A stretch of DNA of 64,000 nucleotides from Acidimicrobiales bacterium. Its GTDB lineage: Bacteria; Actinomycetota; Acidimicrobiia; Acidimicrobiales; SZUA-35. The translations under genes and the position numbers were made by a program. The stretch lies in NCBI GenBank assembly GCA_028285495.1, contig JANQPB010000014.1:248001-312000 (forward strand). The letters are read 5' to 3'. Of the stretch, positions 50,175 through 58,133 are shown one piece after another. Position 1 is the stretch's first letter, and each line of letters starts with the position of its first letter. The notes beneath the pieces were generated by a model. That model saw only the letters and a program-made list of their open reading frames with translations, did no database searches and had not been told where the DNA came from.

Positions 50175-51877
50175 CCGGCGAGGCCGGCCTGGAAGCTCCG
50201 CTCGACGTCGTCGACCAGGATCCGACACCAGGTCGACGTCACGCCGTCGCCCGGCTCGACCTCGACGCTCACCGCCCCGAACGCCACCGACACCTCCCAA
50301 CCGTCCTCCCCGACGACGAGCACCGGATCGGACCGGCCGAGCGACGACGACGAGGTCGCCGCCGACGGTCCGCCATCGGAGCCGACGAGCACCCGGACCA
50401 GACGAACGGCGACCTGCCCGACCACCGTCGGTGTCGTCGCCTCGACCGGGCCAGGGGCCTCGACCGGGTCGCCGTCGTCATCGCCGCCGGGCGGCGAGGT
50501 CGTCTCGGCGCCCGATCGCGGCGCGGTCGTCGTGGGCGACGAGTCCCGTCCGCCGCCGTCCGCCGCCGCCGATGACGGCGAGGTCGTCGATCCCGGGTCA
50601 CCGCTCGACGATGCCGAGATGGCCGGCGACGCCGAGCCGCCCGTCTGGGCCGCACCCGACACGGGTTCGACGCCGCCCAGACCGGCGATCCCGCCGGGCG
50701 GCGCCGGCCCCCCGGTCCGCTGGCCGCCGGCGACCGGGTCGCCGGGTGCCGCCCCGGCCGACCGGGAGCCGTCTGCCGGGTCAGACGAGCCGGCCGAGCC
50801 CGAACCGGCCGCGGCCGCATCGACCTCGGCCGGATCGAGCTCCCGAGGAGCCGTCGACGTCGGGTCGTCGCCCGTCCGGCCGGGTTCGGTCCGGCCGGCC
50901 GACCGGTCCGATCCGGCACCGGTCCTGGCGCCGCCGAACAGATCATCGAGGCCGACACGGGTCCCCGAGCCCTGCTCCGACATCGCCCGGTCGGACGACG
51001 CCATCTCGGTCAGGTCGTCACCGAGGCCGCCGCCGGACGCCTCGACCAGCAACGCCGTGGCCGCAACGGCCACCGACCACGCCAGGCCGATGGCGGCCGG
51101 TCGAGCAATCCCCAACGTCGCCCGCCGGGAGGCCACCGACAGCTCGGTCCGCCACCGCTCGGTCGGCGGCACCGCGTCGGGGATCGAGCGGTGACCGTCG
51201 TGGCGGATCGTGGCCCCGTCGACCATCGCCCCGGCCAGGGCATCGGCGGCCAGCCTGGCCCCGGTGAAGTCGGCACCGCGCACATCGGCCCCGTCGAACC
51301 GGACCCGGCGAAGGTCGGCTCCGACGAGGCTGGCATCCCGGAGGTCGGCGCCGACGAAGCTGGCGCCCCTGGCGTCGACCCCGTCGAGGTTGGTCTCGGT
51401 CAGCCGGGCCCGCAGGAAGCTGGCGTCGCAGCACTGCGAGCCCTCCAGCGAGCCGTACCGGAGGTCGGCCCGACCGAGCCGGGCGCCGATCAGCCCCGTC
51501 CTGGCCAGGTCGGCGCCAACGAGGTTGGCCTGCGACAGGCGGGCCGAGGTCAGGTCCTTGGCCCGCAGGTCGGCCAGCGGCAGCTCCGCACCGGCCAGGT
51601 CGAGTCCGGCGAGGTCGACGGTGAGCGCCGTCCGCTCCTCGTCTCGGCGCCGGCGGCGATTGGTGATCGCCCGGTCCCGCAGGTGGTTGGCCACGGGCAG
51701 CGGGGCCACGAGCCAGGTCAACGGCGGCAGGCCGAGCGCCGACCAACACGCCAGCAGCAGGATCAACGAGGTGGCGGCGGCGAGGACGAGCCGGCCGATC
51801 TCGGGGCCGTTCGGCGTCAGGTGCAAGCGGCGCCGGAGTCGGCGGATCTCATCGTCCAGTCGCCGGCTGCCGGCCAT
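50132..51877 (-). CDS. Large membrane-anchored pentapeptide-repeat protein with Ser/Thr/Pro/Gly-rich linker
   Basis: A 581-residue protein. Residues 25-50 (IGRLVLAAATSLILLLACWS) form a membrane segment, then a pentapeptide-repeat coil runs from about 85 to 220 (LDLAGAELPLADLRAKDLTS, DLVGADLARTGLIGARLGRA, ADLRDASLVGADLRRVRFDG). A second helix follows near 258-275 (IARPAAIGLAWSVAVAATAL). Residues about 300-500 are Gly/Ser/Pro/Thr-rich and disordered. The last 80 residues (VAVRLVRVLVGSDGGPSAAT and after) resemble a small beta domain with one disulfide. It is different from the smaller pentapeptide protein at 1.9-2.8 kb. Function unknown. Confidence 0.78.
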   Translation of the reverse strand: MAGSRRLDDEIRRLRRRLHLTPNGPEIGRLVLAAATSLILLLACWSALGLPPLTWLVAPLPVANHLRDRAITNRRRRRDEERTALTVDLAGLDLAGAELPLADLRAKDLTSARLSQANLVGADLARTGLIGARLGRADLRYGSLEGSQCCDASFLRARLTETNLDGVDARGASFVGADLRDASLVGADLRRVRFDGADVRGADFTGARLAADALAGAMVDGATIRHDGHRSIPDAVPPTERWRTELSVASRRATLGIARPAAIGLAWSVAVAATALLVEASGGGLGDDLTEMASSDRAMSEQGSGTRVGLDDLFGGARTGAGSDRSAGRTEPGRTGDDPTSTAPRELDPAEVDAAAAGSGSAGSSDPADGSRSAGAAPGDPVAGGQRTGGPAPPGGIAGLGGVEPVSGAAQTGGSASPAISASSSGDPGSTTSPSSAAADGGGRDSSPTTTAPRSGAETTSPPGGDDDGDPVEAPGPVEATTPTVVGQVAVRLVRVLVGSDGGPSAATSSSSLGRSDPVLVVGEDGWEVSVAFGAVSVEVEPGDGVTSTWCRILVDDVERSFQAGLAGQTSTCVVDLDPAG

Positions 51878-52117
51878 GGGGACCCATCGGCCGGCGTCGA
51901 GCCGGCGTGAGCGGCGGGCCGGCGGCCGTCGTCCCGTGTCGACCCGGCCGCGGCGACGGCCTAGATTCGGGTCACGGACCCGACCGACACCCGGGCGGTG
52001 TCACGCCGGCATCGGCCGAGCGGACGCACGAGCGTCGACGGGGAGCGTGTCGCAACCGGCCGGATCCGCGACCGCTCGGCACCGGTCGGCACCGCACCAG
52101 CAGCAGGGGGACCCGAC

Positions 52118-52513
52118 ATGACGGCAGCAGACGAGACCGACCCGGTGGATCAGCGACCGCCGATCTGGACCGGTCACCTCGGGCCGCTCGACCAGACCGA
52201 CCTGGAGGCGGCCAAGGCGTTCTACCGGACGCTCGGCCTTCGCCTGGTCCACGACCTCGGCGACGCCGCCATCCTCGAGCTGCGGGGCGGGACCCACCTG
52301 ATCGTCCGCCGGGTCGACGGCGAGGTCGAGCCCGGTCGAGCCCCCTTCGATTTCATGGTCGACGACCTGCCGGGCCTGCACGCCGAACTGGTCGCCGCCG
52401 GTCTGGAACCGACCCCGATCGAGGACGGCGACACCCACAGCCGGTTCCTGATCAGCGACCCGTCCGGACACGAGGTCCCCATCTTCAACAGCCACGTCGT
52501 CGGCATCGTGTAG
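52118..52513 (+). CDS. VOC (glyoxalase/bleomycin-resistance) superfamily protein
   Basis: ATG 52118 has AGGGGG upstream. The 131-residue protein is one VOC unit: GHLGPLDQTDLEAAKAFYRT then LGLRLVHDLGDAAILELRGG, and DFMVDDLPGLHAELVAAGLE with SDPSGHEVPIFNSH. It is the length of a single-domain dimeric member. The Glu/His metal positions appear only partly conserved. Substrate unknown. Confidence 0.82.
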   Translation: MTAADETDPVDQRPPIWTGHLGPLDQTDLEAAKAFYRTLGLRLVHDLGDAAILELRGGTHLIVRRVDGEVEPGRAPFDFMVDDLPGLHAELVAAGLEPTPIEDGDTHSRFLISDPSGHEVPIFNSHVVGIV

Positions 52514-52587
52514 GCGGAGGCCTCCGGGCAGCGCGAACCCCGCACTGCGATCGTGACGGAGCGCAGCGGCGCGGGTACGGTCGGCCG

Positions 52588-55500
52588 ATGGCAGCTGTCG
52601 ATCCCGAACTCCTCACCTCACTGCACTATCGCTGCATCGGCCCGAGCCGAGGCGGCCGGGTGGTGGCCATCGCCGCCGACCCGACGAAGCCGAACGTCTT
52701 CTACTTCGGCGCCGTCGCCGGCGGCATCTGGCGAAGCGACGACGCCGGCCAGTACTGGGAGAACATCTCCGACGGGCAACTGGCGACCTCGTCGGTCGGC
52801 GCCCTTGCCGTCGCCCCGTCCGACGGCAACGTCATCTACGCCGGCATGGGTGAGGCCACGATCCGCATCGACGTCTCCCACGGCGATGGCGTCTACCGCT
52901 CGACCGACGGCGGCACCACCTGGCACCACCGTGGCCTGACCGAGACCCGCCACATCGGCAGGATCGCCGTCGACCCGACCGACCCCGACACCGTCTACGT
53001 CGCCGCACTCGGCCACTCGGCCAAGGACAACCCCGAGCGGGGCCTCTACCGGAGCCGCGACGGCGGCGAGACCTGGGATCTCGTCCTGCACGTGAGCGAG
53101 GGTGCCGGCGCGGTCGACGTGTCGGTCGATCCCGGCAATCCCCGCATCCTCTTCGCCACCGTCTGGCAGACCCGGCGCACGTTCTGGTCGATCGATTCCG
53201 GCGGCCCCGACTGCGGACTGTGGCGCTCGCTCGACGGCGGCGACACCTGGACCGACATCACCGGCAACGAGGGCCTGCCGGACGGCACCGTCGGCAAGAT
53301 GGGCGTCGCCGTCTCCCCGGCCAGGCCCGGCCGGGTGTTCGCCGTGATCGAGGCCGAGGGCCGCAAGCGCGGGCTCTACCGGACCGACGACAACGGCGAG
53401 ACGTGGACCAAGACCTCGTCGAAGCCCGACCTGTGCTGGCGGCCCTGGTATTACCAGCACGTCGTCGCCCACCCGACCGACGCCGACACCGTCTACATCC
53501 TCAACCAGAAGGCGTGGGTGTCGATCGACGGCGGCAAGGAATTCGACGAGTTCCACACCCCCCACGGCGACAACCACGGCCTGTGGATCGACCCGACCAA
53601 CCCCGACCGGATGATCGGCTGCGACGACGGCGGGGCCTGGGTGTCGCTCAACGGCGGCAACTCCTGGTCGACGATCTACAACCAGCTGACCGCCCAGCTC
53701 TACCACGTGGCCGTCGACGACCAGTACCCCTACCTCGTCTACGGCACCCAGCAGGACAACTCGTCGATCGCCGTGCCGAGCCAGACCGGTCGCGGCGCCA
53801 TCAACTGGGGTGACTGCTATCCCCCGGGTACCGCCGAGTCGGGTTACGTGGCGGTCAAGCCGGGCGACCCCGACGTCGTGTACGTCGGCGCCATCGGCTC
53901 CTCCCCCGGTGGTGGCGACGCCCTGCAGCGCTACGACCACACGACCAAGCAGGTCCAACTGGTCAGCGTGTGGCCCGAGGCCTACCACGACGGCAACACC
54001 GCCGAGGTCCGCTTCCAGTGGACCTACCCGATCGTGTTCTCGCCCCAGGACCCGAACACGCTCTACGCCTGCGGCAACAAGGTCTTCCGCTCGACCGACG
54101 AGGGCATGAGCTGGGACGCCATCAGCGACGACCTCACCTACGCCGATCCCGACACGATGGGCGTCTCCGGGCCCCTGACGATGGACACCGCCGGGGCCGA
54201 GATGTACGCCACGATCTTCTCGTTCGTCGCCTCGGCGCACCGACCCGGCACGCTGCTGGCCGGCTCCGACGACGGGCTGGTCCACCGCAGCCACGACGAC
54301 GGGGGCTCCTGGGCCAACGTGACCCCACCCGACCTGCCCAAGTTCTCGCAGGTGACGATGCTGGCCGAGTCGCCCCACAACGATGGCACCGTCTACATGA
54401 CCGTGGCCCGCCACAAGATGGGCGACTACGAGCCCCACGTGTTCAAGACCACCGACTGGGGCGACTCGTGGACCCGCATCACCGATGGGATCCCCGATGG
54501 CGAGTTCTGCCGGGTCATCCGGGAGGACCCGAACCACGCCGGGCTCCTCTATCTCGGCACCGAGATCGGGCTGCACGTCAGCTTCGACGACGGCGCGTCC
54601 TGGCAGTCGCTGCAGGCGAACCTGCCGGTCAGCCCCGTCTATGACCTGCTGATCAAGGACACCGACCTGGTGGTGGCCACCCACGGCCGCTCGTTCTGGG
54701 TGCTCGACGACCTGACCCAGCTCCACCAGGTGGCCGCCGGGCTCGATGCGGGCAAGCCGGCGCTGCTGGCCCCACGGGACACCGTGCGGACGCCACCCGA
54801 CCTGTTCGCCGACTTCTGGGGCTCGCCCGGCGGCAAGAGCTATCACGTCACGATCGGTCAGAACGCCACCTTCTACCTGGAGGAGTCGGAGACCGGCCAC
54901 AAGACGAAGCGGGTCATCGACGGGGGCACCGACCTCGAGCCCGGCGTGCGGTTCGTCTACTGGCTGCCCGAGGAGGTGCTGGCCAGCGGCGACGCCGAGG
55001 ACGGGGATGACGACGGCTCGGTCGAGGTCTCGCTGACCATCGGCGGCAACGACGGTTCCGAGATCGACACGTTCACCAGCACGATCCCCGAGGAGAAGGA
55101 GGACCGGGCCGGCAAGCTCTACCTGACGGCGGCCGCCGGGATGAACACCTTCCAGTGGCCGATGCGTCACCCCAGCGGTCCGAAGGTGGCGGGGAGCGAG
55201 TTCCACCCGCCGTCGAAGGGACCCCTCTGCCTGCCCGGCACCTATCAGGCCACGCTGTCGGTCGGCGGGCACACGTCGACGCAGGCCTTCGAGCTCGTCG
55301 CTGACCCCCGGGTCACCACGTCGGACGCCGACTTCCGGGCCCAGTTCGAGCTGCTGTCGTCGATCCAGGCCACCTACGACGACGTCGTCGAGGCGGTGAA
55401 CCGGATCGCTGCGCTCAAGGAGCGGCTGGACGACTGGGACGGCCGGCTCGGCGAGCTCGACCACGCCGAGGCCGCCGCCGTTCGGGAGGCCATCGAGTCG

Positions 55501-55788
55501 GTCGGTGCGAAGCTGACCGACATCGAGGGCGAGCTGATCCAGCGCGAGTTCACCTCGGCGGGCGACACGCTCAACTACCGGGAGAAGCTGATCGAGAAGC
55601 TCGGTGCGGTCGTGCCGGTGGTGGCCTCGGCCGACACCGCGCCGACCAAGCAGTCACACCAGGTCTACGAGAAGCTGGCCGGCCAGATAACCGCGCAACT
55701 CGGCGCCCTCGACGAGCTGGTCCAGGGCGACCTGGCTGCGCTGAACCGGGACCTGGCCGACCTCGGCCTCGACATCATCGGGGCGTAG
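52588..55788 (+). CDS. Very large sortilin/BNR beta-propeller protein (VPS10-type, intracellular)
   Basis: A 1,066-residue protein with no signal peptide. It carries repeated Asp-box/BNR blades: GVYRSTDGGTTWHHRGLTET, GLYRSRDGGETWDLVLHVSE, GLWRSLDGGDTWTDITGNEG, GLYRTDDNGETWTKTSSKPD, HRSHDDGGSWANVTPPDLPK and others, forming one or two propellers (about residues 10-680). A C-terminal part (about 700-1060) has a beta-sandwich and then a long helical coiled-coil region (DDVVEAVNRIAALKERLDDWDGRL, split here as a motif at 55380-55450). This matches the WD40/YVTN-BNR-like glycosyl-hydrolase family found in many bacteria with unknown function. Sialidase catalytic residues are not apparent. ATG 52588 is chosen because it matches the family start; no good ribosome-binding site precedes it. 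Confidence 0.88.
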   Translation: MAAVDPELLTSLHYRCIGPSRGGRVVAIAADPTKPNVFYFGAVAGGIWRSDDAGQYWENISDGQLATSSVGALAVAPSDGNVIYAGMGEATIRIDVSHGDGVYRSTDGGTTWHHRGLTETRHIGRIAVDPTDPDTVYVAALGHSAKDNPERGLYRSRDGGETWDLVLHVSEGAGAVDVSVDPGNPRILFATVWQTRRTFWSIDSGGPDCGLWRSLDGGDTWTDITGNEGLPDGTVGKMGVAVSPARPGRVFAVIEAEGRKRGLYRTDDNGETWTKTSSKPDLCWRPWYYQHVVAHPTDADTVYILNQKAWVSIDGGKEFDEFHTPHGDNHGLWIDPTNPDRMIGCDDGGAWVSLNGGNSWSTIYNQLTAQLYHVAVDDQYPYLVYGTQQDNSSIAVPSQTGRGAINWGDCYPPGTAESGYVAVKPGDPDVVYVGAIGSSPGGGDALQRYDHTTKQVQLVSVWPEAYHDGNTAEVRFQWTYPIVFSPQDPNTLYACGNKVFRSTDEGMSWDAISDDLTYADPDTMGVSGPLTMDTAGAEMYATIFSFVASAHRPGTLLAGSDDGLVHRSHDDGGSWANVTPPDLPKFSQVTMLAESPHNDGTVYMTVARHKMGDYEPHVFKTTDWGDSWTRITDGIPDGEFCRVIREDPNHAGLLYLGTEIGLHVSFDDGASWQSLQANLPVSPVYDLLIKDTDLVVATHGRSFWVLDDLTQLHQVAAGLDAGKPALLAPRDTVRTPPDLFADFWGSPGGKSYHVTIGQNATFYLEESETGHKTKRVIDGGTDLEPGVRFVYWLPEEVLASGDAEDGDDDGSVEVSLTIGGNDGSEIDTFTSTIPEEKEDRAGKLYLTAAAGMNTFQWPMRHPSGPKVAGSEFHPPSKGPLCLPGTYQATLSVGGHTSTQAFELVADPRVTTSDADFRAQFELLSSIQATYDDVVEAVNRIAALKERLDDWDGRLGELDHAEAAAVREAIESVGAKLTDIEGELIQREFTSAGDTLNYREKLIEKLGAVVPVVASADTAPTKQSHQVYEKLAGQITAQLGALDELVQGDLAALNRDLADLGLDIIGA

Positions 55789-55839
55789 GGCCGGGCGGGC
55801 GACCGCTCGCTGCGGAACGACACGATCCGTCAAGACGGG

Positions 55840-55872
55840 CCATTGCCGGTGACCTAGGGTCACCGGCAATGG
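55840..55872 (+). promoter_or_regulatory. Perfect 15-bp hairpin covering the start codon of the AraC-GyrI gene
   Basis: CCATTGCCGGTGACC (55840-55854) and GGTCACCGGCAATGG (55858-55872) are exact complements around TAG. The ATG of the next gene is 55869-55871, inside the right arm. It could be a terminator of the upstream BNR gene, an operator or a translation-blocking RNA hairpin. Confidence 0.75.
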
Positions 55873-56786
55873 CAACCGATCTCCGGGACCTGCTCCCCGG
55901 CCTGACCGAGCTGGGCGACCCGACCCGGGCCACCGATCTGGCCCGGGTGGCCGATCGGATCGGGCTGTCACCGGGGCGGGCCCAGCGGGTGGTGGCCCTG
56001 CTGGTGGGCGAGAGCCCGAAGCGCTTCGATCTCCGCGTCCGGCTCGACCAGGCTGCGGTGCTGCTCGCCGCCACCGACGCCCGGGTGATCGACATCGCCA
56101 TGGCCTGCGGCTTCGAGAACCACGAGACGCTCACCCGTGCCTTCCGGCGACGCTTCGACGAGGCACCGATCGAGTGGCGGCGACGCCTCCGTGCCAGCCG
56201 CGGCGACGCCGACCTCGACCCGGGCCAGCCACCGCTGGTGCGAACGATCAGCCCGAGCATCACCCTCTATCGCCGAACCCTGGCCCAACCCCCCTCCGGA
56301 AAGGACCGACCCATGCCCTACGAGATCTCCACCCGCACCGTCGAGGCGGTGCCGATCCTGTACCAGTCCCGCCGGGTCGACCGCGATGCCGTGGCCGACG
56401 CCCTGGCCGAGGTGTTGCCGGCCGTGTTCACCCACGTCATGGAGCACGGCCTGCCGATGGCCGGGCCGCCGATCGTCCGCATGGTCGAGGTGACGCCGGC
56501 GTTCCTGACGCTCGAGGGTGGGATCCCGCTGGCCGAGGCCGCTGACGAGCCGCCGGCCGACACCGGCATCCAGGCCGGATGGCTGCATGCCGGGACGGTG
56601 GCCACGACGATCCACGTCGGTCCCTACGACACGCTCGGCGAGGCCCACGTCGCCATCGAGCGCTGGATCGACGCCGAGGGAGCCAAGGTCGCCGGCGCCC
56701 CGTGGGAGGTCTATCTCACCGACCCGGGCGAGGTCCCCGACCCGGCCGACTGGCAGACCGAGGTCCTCTGGCCCATCAACCCCTGA
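55869..56786 (+). CDS. AraC-type HTH fused to a GyrI-like small-molecule-binding domain
   Basis: A 305-residue protein. Residues about 20-120 form an AraC/XylS double helix-turn-helix: RVADRIGLSPGRAQRVVALL then IDIAMACGFENHETLTRAFR and FRRRFDEAPIEWRRRL. Residues about 150-305 form a GyrI-like (SoxR-effector) domain: MPYEISTRTVEAVPILYQSR and AGTVATTIHVGPYDTLGEAH VAIERW, ending VYLTDP...EVLWPINP. The fusion places the DNA-binding half first, as in Rob-type regulators. Inside the gene an ATG at 56313 (MPYEIS) has GGAAAGGA 8 bases upstream, so a GyrI-only protein may also be made. It probably senses a drug or metabolite and activates stress genes. Confidence 0.88.
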   Translation: MATDLRDLLPGLTELGDPTRATDLARVADRIGLSPGRAQRVVALLVGESPKRFDLRVRLDQAAVLLAATDARVIDIAMACGFENHETLTRAFRRRFDEAPIEWRRRLRASRGDADLDPGQPPLVRTISPSITLYRRTLAQPPSGKDRPMPYEISTRTVEAVPILYQSRRVDRDAVADALAEVLPAVFTHVMEHGLPMAGPPIVRMVEVTPAFLTLEGGIPLAEAADEPPADTGIQAGWLHAGTVATTIHVGPYDTLGEAHVAIERWIDAEGAKVAGAPWEVYLTDPGEVPDPADWQTEVLWPINP

Positions 56787-56833
56787 TCGGGGCCAGCGCC
56801 GCTCGCTCGTCGCCTGAGCTCCGGACTGCCGGC

Positions 56834-57145
56834 GTGTCCGATCGCACGATCTCGGACCGCGCCCGGTGCGGAGCGCTGGTCAGAGTCGGGCCGGGACTCG
56901 ACGGCGTCCCAGCCCTGCTGACCGACGTGGCCGCCGGACACCTGACGCTCGATGACGTCGGCGACTGCCTGGACCGGGTCGGCGGTCGTCGAGTCGCCGG
57001 GTCAGGTCGGTTGGCCGAGATCCTCCGTGCCCTGCGCGACGGCCCGTTCCGGTGGCGAATCGGGCGGAAGATCGCCGGCACCGGCGACCAGAATCGGAGC
57101 GGGAGCAGGAGCGAACCGGCGTGCGAACGGCGGCGGGGACGCTGA
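56834..57145 (+). CDS. Small hypothetical protein
   Basis: A 103-residue frame from GTG 56834: MSDRTISDRARCGALVRVGP then LDGVPALLTDVAAGHLTLDD and GDGCLDRVGGRR-like segments, with a very Arg/Ser-rich end. Codon bias and the amphipathic start suggest a real gene, and the distance to the next gene is only about 60 bp. No family recognised; the final 30 residues could be non-coding read-through. Confidence 0.42.
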   Translation: MSDRTISDRARCGALVRVGPGLDGVPALLTDVAAGHLTLDDVGDCLDRVGGRRVAGSGRLAEILRALRDGPFRWRIGRKIAGTGDQNRSGSRSEPACERRRGR

Positions 57146-57208
57146 CGGCCCGAGGGCAGGGCGGGCGTCGCGGTGGCGCGGGGGGCGAGGTTGGGCCAGG
57201 CTGGGCCC

Positions 57209-58111
57209 GTGAAAATCGGAACGTTCTCCTTCAGCGAGTCGGTCGAGGGTCTCACCGAGATGGCTCGGACCGCCAACGAGCAGGGCTTCGGCAGCATCTG
57301 GATCCCCCAGGTGTTCGGGCCGGACACGTTGACGGCCATCGCCGTGGCCGGCCAGTCGGTGCCCGACATCACCTTCGGCACCGCCGTGGTCCCCACCTAC
57401 CCCCGCCACCCGCAGATGCTGGCCCAGCAGGCCCTCACGGTGAACCAGGCCATCGGCGGCCGACTCGTGCTCGGCATCGGCCCGTCCCACAAGCCGGTGG
57501 TCGAGGGCATGTGGGGCATCTCGTTCGACAAGCCGATCCGTCACCTCCGCGAGTACCTCGAGATCCTCGGCCCACTGCTGCACGACAAGCGGGTCAGCTA
57601 CGGCGGCGATGCGCTGACCGCCAGGGCCGAGATCAGCGTCGACGCACCGGCCCCGAAGGTGATGATGGCCGCCCTCGGCCCGCAGCTGCTGAAGGTCACC
57701 GGCCGCCTGGCCGACGGCACCATCCTCTGGATGACCGGGCCGAAGACGATCGCCGAGCACACGGTCCCGACGATCACCGAGGCGGCCGAGGCCGCCGGCC
57801 GCCCGGCCCCCGAGATCATGGCCGGGTTCCCGGTCTGCGTCACCGACGGCAGCGACGCCGCCAACCAGGCAGCGAGGGAGCGGGCGGCCGAGGAATACGC
57901 CATCTACGGCCAGCTCCCCTCCTACCGGGCCATGCTCGACCGCGAGGGCTACGAGGGCCCCGCCGACCTGGCCCTGATCGGCTCGGCCGGCGAGGTCGCC
58001 GACCGCATCCAGGCCCTCGAGGCCACGGGGCTCACCACCTTCGCCGGCGCCGAGTTCGGCACCCGGGAGCAGCGGGAGGCCAGCCGGGAGATGCTGATCG
58101 GGCTGCTCTAG
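57209..58111 (+). CDS. LLM-class (luciferase-like, F420-dependent type) oxidoreductase
   Basis: GTG 57209 begins VKIGTFSFSESVEGLTEMAR, the (beta/alpha)8 start of luciferase-like monooxygenases. The 300-residue protein shows GFGSIWIPQVFGPDTLTAIA, GTAVVPTYPRHPQMLAQQAL, RLVLGIGPSHKPVVEGMWGI and PAPKVMMAALGPQLLKVTGR, all diagnostic of F420-dependent LLM proteins of actinobacteria (TIGR03564-like). It would reduce or oxidise a substrate with F420H2 or FMN. It lies 22 bp upstream of the SulP transporter on the same strand, so the two could be co-transcribed. Confidence 0.9.
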   Translation: MKIGTFSFSESVEGLTEMARTANEQGFGSIWIPQVFGPDTLTAIAVAGQSVPDITFGTAVVPTYPRHPQMLAQQALTVNQAIGGRLVLGIGPSHKPVVEGMWGISFDKPIRHLREYLEILGPLLHDKRVSYGGDALTARAEISVDAPAPKVMMAALGPQLLKVTGRLADGTILWMTGPKTIAEHTVPTITEAAEAAGRPAPEIMAGFPVCVTDGSDAANQAARERAAEEYAIYGQLPSYRAMLDREGYEGPADLALIGSAGEVADRIQALEATGLTTFAGAEFGTREQREASREMLIGLL

Positions 58112-58133
58112 GGATGCGAGGGCGGGCTCGACG

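Noticed and set aside
52618..55464. A 948-residue open frame on the minus strand within the BNR gene.
   Set aside because: Antisense of repeated Asp-box codons; no recognisable protein.
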